NCBI GenBank assembly: GCA_944363385.1 | Contig: CALVUB010000002.1 | Span: 1-22,821, forward strand | Direction: 5' to 3' | DNA from: an uncultured Clostridia bacterium | GTDB taxonomy: Bacteria > Bacillota > Clostridia > Christensenellales > UBA1242 | Length of the DNA: 22,821 nt | Translations under genes and position numbers: made by a program | Shown: piece by piece, positions 15,097 to 20,392 of the stretch | Numbering within the stretch: the first letter of the stretch is position 1 | How the letters are laid out: the number at the start of each line of letters is the position of its first letter | Notes under the pieces: model-generated | What the model saw: only the letters and a program-made list of their open reading frames with translations | What the model was told of the DNA's origin: nothing | Databases searched by the model: none

Positions 15097-15596
15097 AAGA
15101 AAAAAGTATTGTTAAGTTAAAAAAGATTGACGAAAATCTAAACAAAATGGATTTAGATAAAGACAATCTAGGCATAGTTTTAAAAACTGAATCTAGCACT
15201 TCCCTTGTACTTTTTTTTAACAAAAAAATTGTAGGTGATTATCTTGTTGTAAATATAAATAATTCGCTTCTGGACGAACAAAAAGAAAGCTTGCCAGATC
15301 AATTAGTCAAATCTCTAACGAACGCAATTTCTAATAACAAGCTTAATCTGAAAAAACATTCTTTTAAACCTATGCAATATGAAGAATATAGTATGGTTCA
15401 ATTAACTTGTGACAAAGAAAAATATTTAAAGTTTGGAATTCACAAGGGCGAAATAGGTATAATTGTTGAGAATTATAGCATAAATAATGAAGTGCTTGTC
15501 GATTTCTCAGGAATTAATAAGAAGGGAAATTTTTATGGAGATTGTATTAGTGTAAACATAAACGATTTAAAATTAATCAAAACTACTGGTAATTAA
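15093..15596 (+). CDS. Putative immunity/antitoxin protein, two DUF4926-like repeats
   Basis: Intact 167-residue protein without signal or membrane segment. It appears to contain the same small beta domain twice. The first is SIVKLKKIDENL...LGIVLKTE...LVLFF...VVNINN (residues about 4-58). The second is SMVQLTCDKEKYLKFGIHKGEIG...VLVDF...SVNINDLKLI (about 99-163). The second copy resembles DUF4926, a compact beta-barrel-like family I recall being often encoded beside DUF6883 genes. The ATG overlaps the repaired stop of the broken upstream gene (ATGA), the usual coupling of toxin-immunity pairs. An immunity or antitoxin role is inferred from this arrangement and not demonstrated. Confidence 0.6.
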   Translation: MKEKSIVKLKKIDENLNKMDLDKDNLGIVLKTESSTSLVLFFNKKIVGDYLVVNINNSLLDEQKESLPDQLVKSLTNAISNNKLNLKKHSFKPMQYEEYSMVQLTCDKEKYLKFGIHKGEIGIIVENYSINNEVLVDFSGINKKGNFYGDCISVNINDLKLIKTTGN

Positions 15597-15643
15597 AAAC
15601 AAGTCTCTAAAATTAAAGATTGAGCAGATAAAAATCATATGGG

Positions 15644-15748
15644 ATGAAACAACCGATAGAAATTGGAGGCGTAAATCTCTCTGATTTAGAAAAGAATGAA
15701 TCTTCACAACTTGGAAAATCAAGACGAATTGACAAGAAAAAGTGTTAA
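15644..15748 (+). CDS. Small 34-residue ORF in the accessory module
   Basis: Short ORF opening MKQPIEIGGVNLSDLEKN and ending in a basic stretch (KSRRIDKKKC). It lies 47 nt after the immunity-like gene and just before the module terminator, so it is transcribed if the module is. It has no clear ribosome binding site and matches nothing I know. It may be the surviving tail of a larger gene. Confidence 0.3.
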   Translation: MKQPIEIGGVNLSDLEKNESSQLGKSRRIDKKKC

Positions 15749-15757
15749 CATGCCTTT

Positions 15758-15787
15758 AAAAGACGCTTTGGAAAAAGCGTCTTTTTT
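15758..15787 (+). terminator. Strong intrinsic terminator closing the accessory module
   Basis: Perfect 12-bp stem AAAAGACGCTTT/AAAGCGTCTTTT with GGAA loop followed by a T run. Confidence 0.92.
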
Positions 15788-15790
15788 ATT

Positions 15791-15898
15791 TTATATAATA
15801 AAAATAATTGCTTGACAGAGAAGGGTTAGCGCGCTAAGCCCAAGCAAAATAGCGAGGGTTATAAACACCGTTTTAAGTTTGAATGTAAAAAATTTCAT
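15791..15898 (-). CDS. Possible 35-residue single-helix membrane peptide
   Basis: Minus-strand ORF with a basic start (MKFFTFKLK) and a long hydrophobic remainder (TVFITLAILLGLSALTLL onward). It would span the membrane once. Only a weak AGG is seen before the ATG, and no convincing promoter. The composition would suit a small membrane peptide or a type I toxin-like peptide, or a non-coding stretch that happens to be open. No family recognised. Confidence 0.35.
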   Translation of the reverse strand: MKFFTFKLKTVFITLAILLGLSALTLLCQAIIFII

Positions 15899-15985
15899 AT
15901 CCTAATTTATGCAATAAATCCATTAATTAAAACTTTTTTCTTTAAAAAGCGGTTTAAATTTAAAATTTTTTGTCATTATAAGCAC

Positions 15986-16040
15986 TTATCCACAGAGTTG
16001 TCCACAATTTATCCACATTCTTTTTAAAAAATGTGGATAA
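15986..16040. other. Cluster of four DnaA boxes
   Basis: TTATCCACA at 15986-15994 and 16009-16017 and its reverse TGTGGATAA at 16032-16040 are perfect DnaA boxes; TTGTCCACA at 15998-16006 differs by one base. The first three are in the same orientation with 11-12 bp spacing, one helical turn. The last two form an 11-bp inverted repeat with a 12-nt centre. The flanks are very A/T-rich. No dnaA, dnaN, rpmH or gid genes are in the window and there is no strand switch, so this need not be oriC. A DnaA-titrating or DnaA-regulated promoter cluster is the more cautious reading. The rest of 15788-16091 holds only the 35-codon ORF and a promoter. Confidence 0.8.
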
Positions 16041-16056
16041 CTTTTTTCTGCTTTTC

Positions 16057-16085
16057 TTGACAAACATAATGATTTTGTTGATAAT
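16057..16085 (+). promoter_or_regulatory. Promoter of SH3-like membrane protein gene
   Basis: Consensus TTGACA (16057-16062), 17-nt spacer, GATAAT (16080-16085). Expected start is 16092, the A of the ATG. The DnaA boxes end 17 bp upstream of the -35. Confidence 0.75.
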
Positions 16086-16091
16086 AAAGCT

Positions 16092-16682
16092 ATGTGTTTC
16101 TCATTCTGTTTATCATATTCCTCGAGCTATGCTATTTCGCCTGTAACCTATCAGGTGATTTTAGATTGCTATGTGTTTGAAGAACCTTCTTTTGAAAGCG
16201 AAAATGTTATGTTTGAAAGTGAAGAGGTTATGCTGAGTCATGGTCAAGAAGTTTTGGTTATTCAAGAGGGCGAGCGTTTTTCTTTTGTTCATGTGCAAGA
16301 TGAAATTTATGGCTATGTCTACAACTTTTATTTATCACCTGTCGGTGGGCAAGAAGTTTATCCAACATTCAATGGCTTTGTCCGAACTGATGGTGCGATA
16401 ATTTATGATTTAAATTATTCAGAAAGCGGATATGTGGCTTCTGCTGGTCAACAGATTTTTCTCTATGAAGGATATAATTCTTCCGAGTTTACAGCGGTGC
16501 AAATTGTGCTTGAAGATGGCTCTCTATACAATGGCTATATGCTGACTGCTGATATTGAGCCTCAGGGAATAAGCTCCTCACTTATAGTTGGCATAACCAT
16601 TATCGTTGCAATTGTAACCATTATTCTGTCACTTTTATTTATAAAGAAAAAGAAGAAAAAGAAAAGTGGCAGTGAAAGTTGA
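16092..16682 (+). CDS. Membrane-anchored protein with two SH3-like domains
   Basis: Protein of 196 residues. Two bacterial SH3-like beta segments are visible: one around YQVILDCYVFEEPSF...VLVIQEGERFSFVHV...GYVYNFYLSP (residues about 20-90), and a second about 98-155. A single transmembrane helix (SLIVGITIIVAIVTIILSLLF) and a run of lysines end the protein, so the domains face outside and an N-terminal export signal is needed. The present N-terminus (MCFSFCLSYSSSYA) is a poor signal peptide without basic residues, while another frame over the same bases is strongly hydrophobic; a frameshift is possible. It has no Shine-Dalgarno; GATAAT ends 6 nt before the ATG. Probably senses or binds cell wall, by analogy only. 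Confidence 0.68.
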   Translation: MCFSFCLSYSSSYAISPVTYQVILDCYVFEEPSFESENVMFESEEVMLSHGQEVLVIQEGERFSFVHVQDEIYGYVYNFYLSPVGGQEVYPTFNGFVRTDGAIIYDLNYSESGYVASAGQQIFLYEGYNSSEFTAVQIVLEDGSLYNGYMLTADIEPQGISSSLIVGITIIVAIVTIILSLLFIKKKKKKKSGSES

Positions 16683-16690
16683 TTTTGCCC

Positions 16691-16726
16691 AATCTCCTTT
16701 TTAAACTTAAAAAAAGGAGATTTTTT
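16691..16726 (+). terminator. Terminator-like hairpin covering the downstream ribosome binding site
   Basis: Perfect 12-bp stem AATCTCCTTTTT/AAAAAGGAGATT with an 8-nt loop, directly followed by T runs up to the ATG at 16727. It looks like an intrinsic terminator for the SH3 gene, yet its 3' arm contains AAGGAG, the only Shine-Dalgarno for the coiled-coil gene. Read-through transcripts would hide that site. Confidence 0.8.
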
Positions 16727-17758
16727 ATGGATATTAAAAATTTGTTTGATGACCTTGAAAAAGTTAAAAAGGAGCTTTGGCATCTGATAAAGAAAGTGGT
16801 CCCTAGACTGGAAGAGTTGATAGGTAATTCTAATGCACAAGAGATACAAAATATTAAAAATCAACTTGCAAGCCAGCTTGAGGCTATTGAAGAAATTGAA
16901 AGCAATATTTTCTCAATAAGCCAAACTGTCGGTTCGCACGAAAATGGTTTGTCACAACTGACTTCTTCAGTTTCTTCGATAAATTCACAGATAGCACAAC
17001 TGTCTTCTGCATTTGAAAACATGACAGATGATATAGAAACAAATACTTCTTCTATTTCCTCATTAAACTCTTCGCTTTCAAAGATTGAAGATGACATTGA
17101 AGCAAACAGTTCTGCTATTTCTGACGTTAATTCTTCCCTATCTTCCTTGCAAGATTCAGTTGAACTGCTTTCAAGCATTGTAAGTCAGCACTCTTCCAGT
17201 ATTTTAAGCTTGAGATCAGATATCGTAGGCATCGCCACCACGGCAAGTAGTGCTGAGAATGCAGTTAGTGGGCTTAGTAATCAAATCACCACACTGTCTA
17301 ACACCATCACCACGAACACCTCAAAAATCAATGCCCTTGAACAGCAAATTGAAAATCTTTCAAGCGAAACTGTTGATGTTTTGTATGATATGTATTCTGA
17401 AGATTCTGCAATCAATCATAATTTCACAAGTGGAATGAAAGGTGGAAATTATCTTCAAACGGACTTCTCTCAGTACAAAAAAATCAGAATTTATGCGCGA
17501 CTGTATAACGCTAATGCCGTACAAGAATTTTTTGTCAAGAATAGAAAACTTGCGGACATGACCTTGATAGGAGTATCGGCAACACCAACTGTGTTATCCT
17601 TTCTTAAAGTGCAGATGAACTTAGAACCCTATCTCAACAGATTTCAAGTGATGGCTTACGCCAAATATGTCTTCTCAACAAGCTCAGGCACCTTTACGCT
17701 TGATTTTGGCATGACGAGCAATTCTTTTTATGTTTATCGAATTGAAGGAATAAAATAA
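16727..17758 (+). CDS. Coiled-coil fibre-like protein with C-terminal beta domain
   Basis: A 343-residue protein. Residues about 1-60 are charged helix (FDDLEKVKKELWHLIKKV). Residues about 60-215 are a Ser/Asn-rich coiled-coil stalk with repeating pieces such as SSISSLNSSLSKIEDDIEAN and AISDVNSSLSSLQDSVE. Residues about 225-343 are a compact beta-rich domain ending in SNSFYVYRIEGIK. This stalk-plus-head plan resembles trimeric phage tail fibres, baseplate proteins or surface fibres. There is no signal peptide or membrane helix. The frame continues 16 codons upstream, but AAGGAG 8 nt before ATG 16727 sets the start. The SH3 membrane protein gene is just upstream. No other phage gene is near, so a role at the cell surface or in a contractile system is unproven. 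Confidence 0.7.
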   Translation: MDIKNLFDDLEKVKKELWHLIKKVVPRLEELIGNSNAQEIQNIKNQLASQLEAIEEIESNIFSISQTVGSHENGLSQLTSSVSSINSQIAQLSSAFENMTDDIETNTSSISSLNSSLSKIEDDIEANSSAISDVNSSLSSLQDSVELLSSIVSQHSSSILSLRSDIVGIATTASSAENAVSGLSNQITTLSNTITTNTSKINALEQQIENLSSETVDVLYDMYSEDSAINHNFTSGMKGGNYLQTDFSQYKKIRIYARLYNANAVQEFFVKNRKLADMTLIGVSATPTVLSFLKVQMNLEPYLNRFQVMAYAKYVFSTSSGTFTLDFGMTSNSFYVYRIEGIK

Positions 17759-17826
17759 AAAAGAAACTTCTAAAAGTGAATTGCTAAACTAGATTAATAA
17801 ACAGTTCACTGAAGTCTCTTTTTTAT
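17756..17826. terminator. Long imperfect bidirectional terminator
   Basis: Three stacked stem segments (AAAAAAGA/TCTTTTTT, ACTTC/GAAGT, AGTGAA/TTCACT) separated by a mismatch and a 4-nt bulge close a 24-nt loop; T runs lie at both ends. Shared by the convergent coiled-coil and small membrane protein genes. Confidence 0.7.
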
Positions 17827-17835
17827 CCCAAATTT

Positions 17836-18147
17836 TTAAAAACTAACTGAAAGATAACCTGCCGTAAAACCATACGATATCAGAAAAATTGCAGTAGCGA
17901 AAAAGAGCAGTCCAAGCACAGCGTTTACAATGGGCAGTGGTTTGCCATGTTTGATTTCTTGTAGACTTGTGTTGAGAAGAAAAATTATTCCAATCATGTA
18001 ACTTTCAATAATAAGACAATACCATGGATTGATGATTCCTGTAAAATAAAGAATCACGCACGCAATCACGCATATTGAAAAAAGCAAGCCGAGCGCTCTG
18101 TTTCTTTTTAACATATTCCCTACAATTTTTTCTCTTGCAAATTTCAT
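17836..18147 (-). CDS. Small polytopic membrane protein
   Basis: Unrecognised 103-residue membrane protein with three to four hydrophobic helices: LGLLFSICVIACVILYFTGI, YCLIIESYMIGIIFLL, and IVNAVLGLLFFATAIFLISYG. The N-terminus is basic (KFAREK, LKRNR), placing it in the cytoplasm. AGAGG 5 nt before the ATG supports the start. It has its own promoter and a shared terminator, so it is a single-gene unit. Many uncharacterised clostridial membrane proteins look like this; no function is proposed. Confidence 0.75.
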   Translation of the reverse strand: MKFAREKIVGNMLKRNRALGLLFSICVIACVILYFTGIINPWYCLIIESYMIGIIFLLNTSLQEIKHGKPLPIVNAVLGLLFFATAIFLISYGFTAGYLSVSF

Positions 18148-18164
18148 TTTTACCTCTTGAAACT

Positions 18165-18194
18165 AGTATACAACAAAATTTGTCTTTTCGTCAA
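18165..18194 (-). promoter_or_regulatory. Promoter of small membrane protein gene
   Basis: Minus strand TTGACG (18194-18189), 18-nt spacer, TATACT (18170-18165). Confidence 0.6.
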
Positions 18195-18209
18195 TAAAAT
18201 ATGCATTTT

Positions 18210-19043
18210 TTAAAATTTTGGTATAAACTTATCGTTTGCGCTTGTCATGTCTTGAAAATATCCGTTTGTCAAGCCAATTTTTTTAGCGTAAGAAAGCACA
18301 ATTTTATATTCAATTGGTAAAATTTTTCTGTCAAAATCCTTTCCAATTGGCACAAACTGACTCATCAGGCTTATAAGTGGAGAGCCTAGCTGTTTTTTTA
18401 TAGCATCTAAAACTTGGAAACTGTTATCAAGTTGTCCTGGTAAAACCAAATGTCTGACCAGCACTCCTTGAATAAGTTGTCCATTTTGCCAAAGGTTAGG
18501 TTTGTGCTTTATCATAGTTTTTATTGCTTGCAAGGCCACTTCAAAATAGTTTGACGCAGATGAAAGCTTTTGCAAAGAGGCCTTTGCATATTTAAAATCT
18601 GGCAAGAAAACATCGACAAAGGAAGAGATCTTCTCTATCATTTGGCTGTTTTCATAACCTCCACTATTCCACACTACTTTACTGTTTACCGAAAAACCTT
18701 CAAAAACCTTGCATAAAAGTGAAGAAAAGTGTGTTGGAGTTATAAATTCAAGTGCGCTGTATTTTGAATAATCAAAAGAAGAAAGATAGATGCGAAACTC
18801 CTCTGGCGAATATTCTTTTCCCTCACATTTATGTGAAATCTTTTTGTTTTGGCAATAGGTGCACCTCAAATTGCAACCTGCAAAAAATATAGCAAGTGTT
18901 CCTTTTTCTGTGCTTATACAAGGCTCTTCCCACTTAAAATTTTCAATAACCTTTGCCACCACAATCTTGTCTTTTGCTCCACAAAACCCCCTTCTTTTTG
19001 TGCGGTCGACTTGACAAAATCTTGGGCAATCAAAACAAGTCAT
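18210..19043 (-). CDS. PflA-like radical SAM protein (COG1313/PflX type)
   Basis: Radical S-adenosylmethionine enzyme of the PflX-like group, similar to glycyl-radical-enzyme activases but of unknown substrate. The SAM-cluster motif CNLRCTYC gives Cys57, Cys61 and Cys64. An N-terminal cysteine set typical of this group (Cys3, Cys6, Cys10, Cys21 in CFDCPRFC and RRGFCGA) may hold another metal centre. NSGGYE and DVFLPDFKY match the family core. The 277 residues are near full length. There is no Shine-Dalgarno; TATAAT ends 6 nt before the ATG. No glycyl radical enzyme is encoded nearby. Confidence 0.87.
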   Translation of the reverse strand: MTCFDCPRFCQVDRTKRRGFCGAKDKIVVAKVIENFKWEEPCISTEKGTLAIFFAGCNLRCTYCQNKKISHKCEGKEYSPEEFRIYLSSFDYSKYSALEFITPTHFSSLLCKVFEGFSVNSKVVWNSGGYENSQMIEKISSFVDVFLPDFKYAKASLQKLSSASNYFEVALQAIKTMIKHKPNLWQNGQLIQGVLVRHLVLPGQLDNSFQVLDAIKKQLGSPLISLMSQFVPIGKDFDRKILPIEYKIVLSYAKKIGLTNGYFQDMTSANDKFIPKF

Positions 19044-19049
19044 GCTTTT

Positions 19050-19078
19050 ATTATATAAAAAAATCCTTTTTCTGACAA
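19050..19078 (-). promoter_or_regulatory. Promoter of radical SAM gene, within upstream terminator
   Basis: Minus strand TTGTCA (19078-19073), 17-nt spacer, TATAAT (19055-19050). Predicted start is 19043, the A of the ATG. The -35 lies in the loop of the terminator of the preceding gene. Confidence 0.7.
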
Positions 19079-19097
19079 ATGTTTTGAAAAAGGATTT
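19056..19097 (-). terminator. Intrinsic terminator of the spo0A-smr unit
   Basis: Minus strand: AAATCCTTTTT pairs with AAAAAGGATTT (11 bp, 19087-19097 with 19061-19071), loop 15 nt, then a T run. Its 5' arm overlaps the Smr stop codon. Confidence 0.75.
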
Positions 19098-19440
19098 ATT
19101 TTTGTTTTAAAACCACTATTGTAATCCCAGGATTGTTTTTGTTTAAATCTTCATCATCTGCAAGTTTTTTATCTTGCATCAATAGTCTGCTTGTAAATTT
19201 ATCATGGCTATTCCATCTGTCGCCAAAAAAGAAATCTTCAATCGCTTTTTCTTTTTTCATTTTGGCAAGCAGTTTTCGTGTTTCAAGCAGAATAGCTCCA
19301 CCTCTGCCATGAGAACCATAGCCATGTAAAACTTTCACCACCTTCACTTTTGCAAATAGCGCCTTTTCAAGTTCTATTTCAAAATAGGCAAGTGCAACAT
19401 CAAGAGGCGGAGAATTTTCTTTTAAATTTATCGTCCACAT
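19096..19440 (-). CDS. Smr-domain protein
   Basis: Stand-alone Smr (small MutS-related) domain of about 114 residues. Smr domains bind or cleave nucleic acid; in bacteria they occur in MutS2 and in ribosome-rescue nucleases. The core VKVLHGYGSHGRGGAIL carries the HGxG signature. The usual DLHG-type motif at the N-terminal strand is degenerate (INLKENSPPLD). An upstream ATG at 19455 is in frame, but GGAG lies 6 nt before the ATG at 19440, so I use that. It follows spo0A by about 50 nt with no terminator between, so the two are probably co-transcribed. Confidence 0.78.
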   Translation of the reverse strand: MWTINLKENSPPLDVALAYFEIELEKALFAKVKVVKVLHGYGSHGRGGAILLETRKLLAKMKKEKAIEDFFFGDRWNSHDKFTSRLLMQDKKLADDEDLNKNNPGITIVVLKQK

Positions 19441-19491
19441 ATTCTTCTCCGCCATTTATTTTAACCTAATAGGCAAAATTTTTAAAGCGTT

Positions 19492-20229
19492 TTAGCCTTC
19501 CATAATCATTTTGTCTGCAATCAGCGCTATAAGTTCACCATTTGTTGGCTTTTCGTTGCTACTATAGATTTTAAGTCCAAAAAGAGTGTTGATGTTTTCA
19601 ATCTTTCCTCTATTCCAAGCAACTTCAATAGCATGGCGCATGCCTCTCTCCACTTTTGAAGAGCTTGTTTCAAATTTTTCTGCGATTGTTGGATTAAGCT
19701 TTTTTGTGCTTGAACCAATTATCTCAGGTTCTTCGACTGCAAGTTTTACTGCCTCGCGCAAAAATTGATAACCCTTGATGTGAGCTGGTATGCCAATGCT
19801 GATAAATATGTTTGAGATTTTTTCATCTAATTGTTTTTCATCTTTTGTTTCTAAAGTCTGCTCTTCTAAAATATTTTCAATTCGTTCGGCTAAGTTTTCT
19901 GGCAAAATTGGTTTTACCATAAAATAGCTGGCCCCTTCCTTAACTGCTTTTGACACAAAACCACTATGAGAGAGGTTGGAAATAAATATAACCTTTGGCA
20001 TGTTTTCTTGAAGCTCTTTTTTAAGTGATGACATAACCATAAATCCGTCCATTCCCGACAGCATAATCTCAATAACCAAAACATCTGGCTTTGACGAAAG
20101 CACCTCTTTAATGACTGTTTGTCCGATGGGAGAACTTCCTGCAACTTCAAACTTTTCATTTTGAAGAAAATATTGTTCTAAAGTTTTATCTTCTGAATTG
20201 TCTGCTAAATAAATTTTGATTTTTTCCAT
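19492..20229 (-). CDS. spo0A: Spo0A, sporulation master regulator with atypical receiver
   Basis: Response regulator that commits cells to sporulation. The 245 residues have a receiver domain (1-120), linker and the Spo0A-specific DNA-binding domain (about 135-245). The latter is very well kept (IGIPAHIKGYQFLREAVKL, SKVERGMRHAIEVAWNRG, EKPTNGELIALIADKM), so identity is secure. The receiver is unusual. Asp10 is present but the next acidic residue is Asn11. The phospho-acceptor position reads VIEIM with Glu54 (GAG codon) where Bacillus has Asp56 in LDIIM. The switch Thr is Ser (IFIS), and Lys is kept in MVKP. This suggests a protein locked in, or regulated without, phosphorylation. AAGGAG precedes the ATG by about 9 nt. 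Confidence 0.95.
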   Translation of the reverse strand: MEKIKIYLADNSEDKTLEQYFLQNEKFEVAGSSPIGQTVIKEVLSSKPDVLVIEIMLSGMDGFMVMSSLKKELQENMPKVIFISNLSHSGFVSKAVKEGASYFMVKPILPENLAERIENILEEQTLETKDEKQLDEKISNIFISIGIPAHIKGYQFLREAVKLAVEEPEIIGSSTKKLNPTIAEKFETSSSKVERGMRHAIEVAWNRGKIENINTLFGLKIYSSNEKPTNGELIALIADKMIMEG

Positions 20230-20263
20230 TTTCTAAACTCCTTTTATTAAGCGCATTTTGCTG

Positions 20264-20271
20264 TGCGACAA
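20264..20271 (-). promoter_or_regulatory. Weak 0A-box-like site before spo0A
   Basis: TTGTCGCA on the minus strand, one mismatch from the 0A box TTGTCGAA, 35 bp upstream of the spo0A ATG and between the upstream terminator and the gene. Low information; no well-formed promoter could be assigned nearby. Confidence 0.25.
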
Positions 20272-20295
20272 ATAAAAGATAACACAATTTTTTGT

Positions 20296-20339
20296 AAAAA
20301 AAAATCATAACTGGTGCTGATTTTTGCCGAGTTATGATT
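20296..20339 (-). terminator. Intrinsic terminator after the lipoprotein gene
   Basis: Minus strand: AATCATAACT pairs with AGTTATGATT (10 bp) across a 17-nt loop and is followed by nine T. It separates the lipoprotein transcript from spo0A. Confidence 0.85.
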
Positions 20340-20353
20340 GTTTTTGTAGAATA

Positions 20354-20361
20354 TTGTCGAA
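20354..20361 (+). promoter_or_regulatory. Perfect 0A box upstream of spo0A
   Basis: TTGTCGAA equals the Bacillus 0A-box consensus. It is 125 bp upstream of the spo0A ATG, in the 3' untranslated part of the lipoprotein gene and beyond its terminator. One match in a window of this size is about what base composition alone would give, so only its location makes it notable. Confidence 0.3.
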
Positions 20362-20392
20362 ATGCTCTTATAGCCATATTTGCCTAAAATTG

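Noticed and set aside
14500..15790. Integrated prophage or IS element
   Set aside because: No integrase, transposase, terminal repeats or attachment sites were seen; the module is bounded only by the cwlD promoter and an intrinsic terminator.
16009..16047. Reading the paired DnaA boxes as an ordinary terminator
   Set aside because: The inverted repeat followed by T bases is terminator-like, but no plus-strand gene lies between it and the strong terminator at 15758-15787, and the sequence exactly matches DnaA boxes.
15900..16091. Calling the DnaA-box region the chromosome origin
   Set aside because: No dnaA, dnaN, rpmH or gid gene is present, gene direction does not diverge here, and no clear unwinding element could be separated from general A/T richness. 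Reported as a DnaA-box cluster only.
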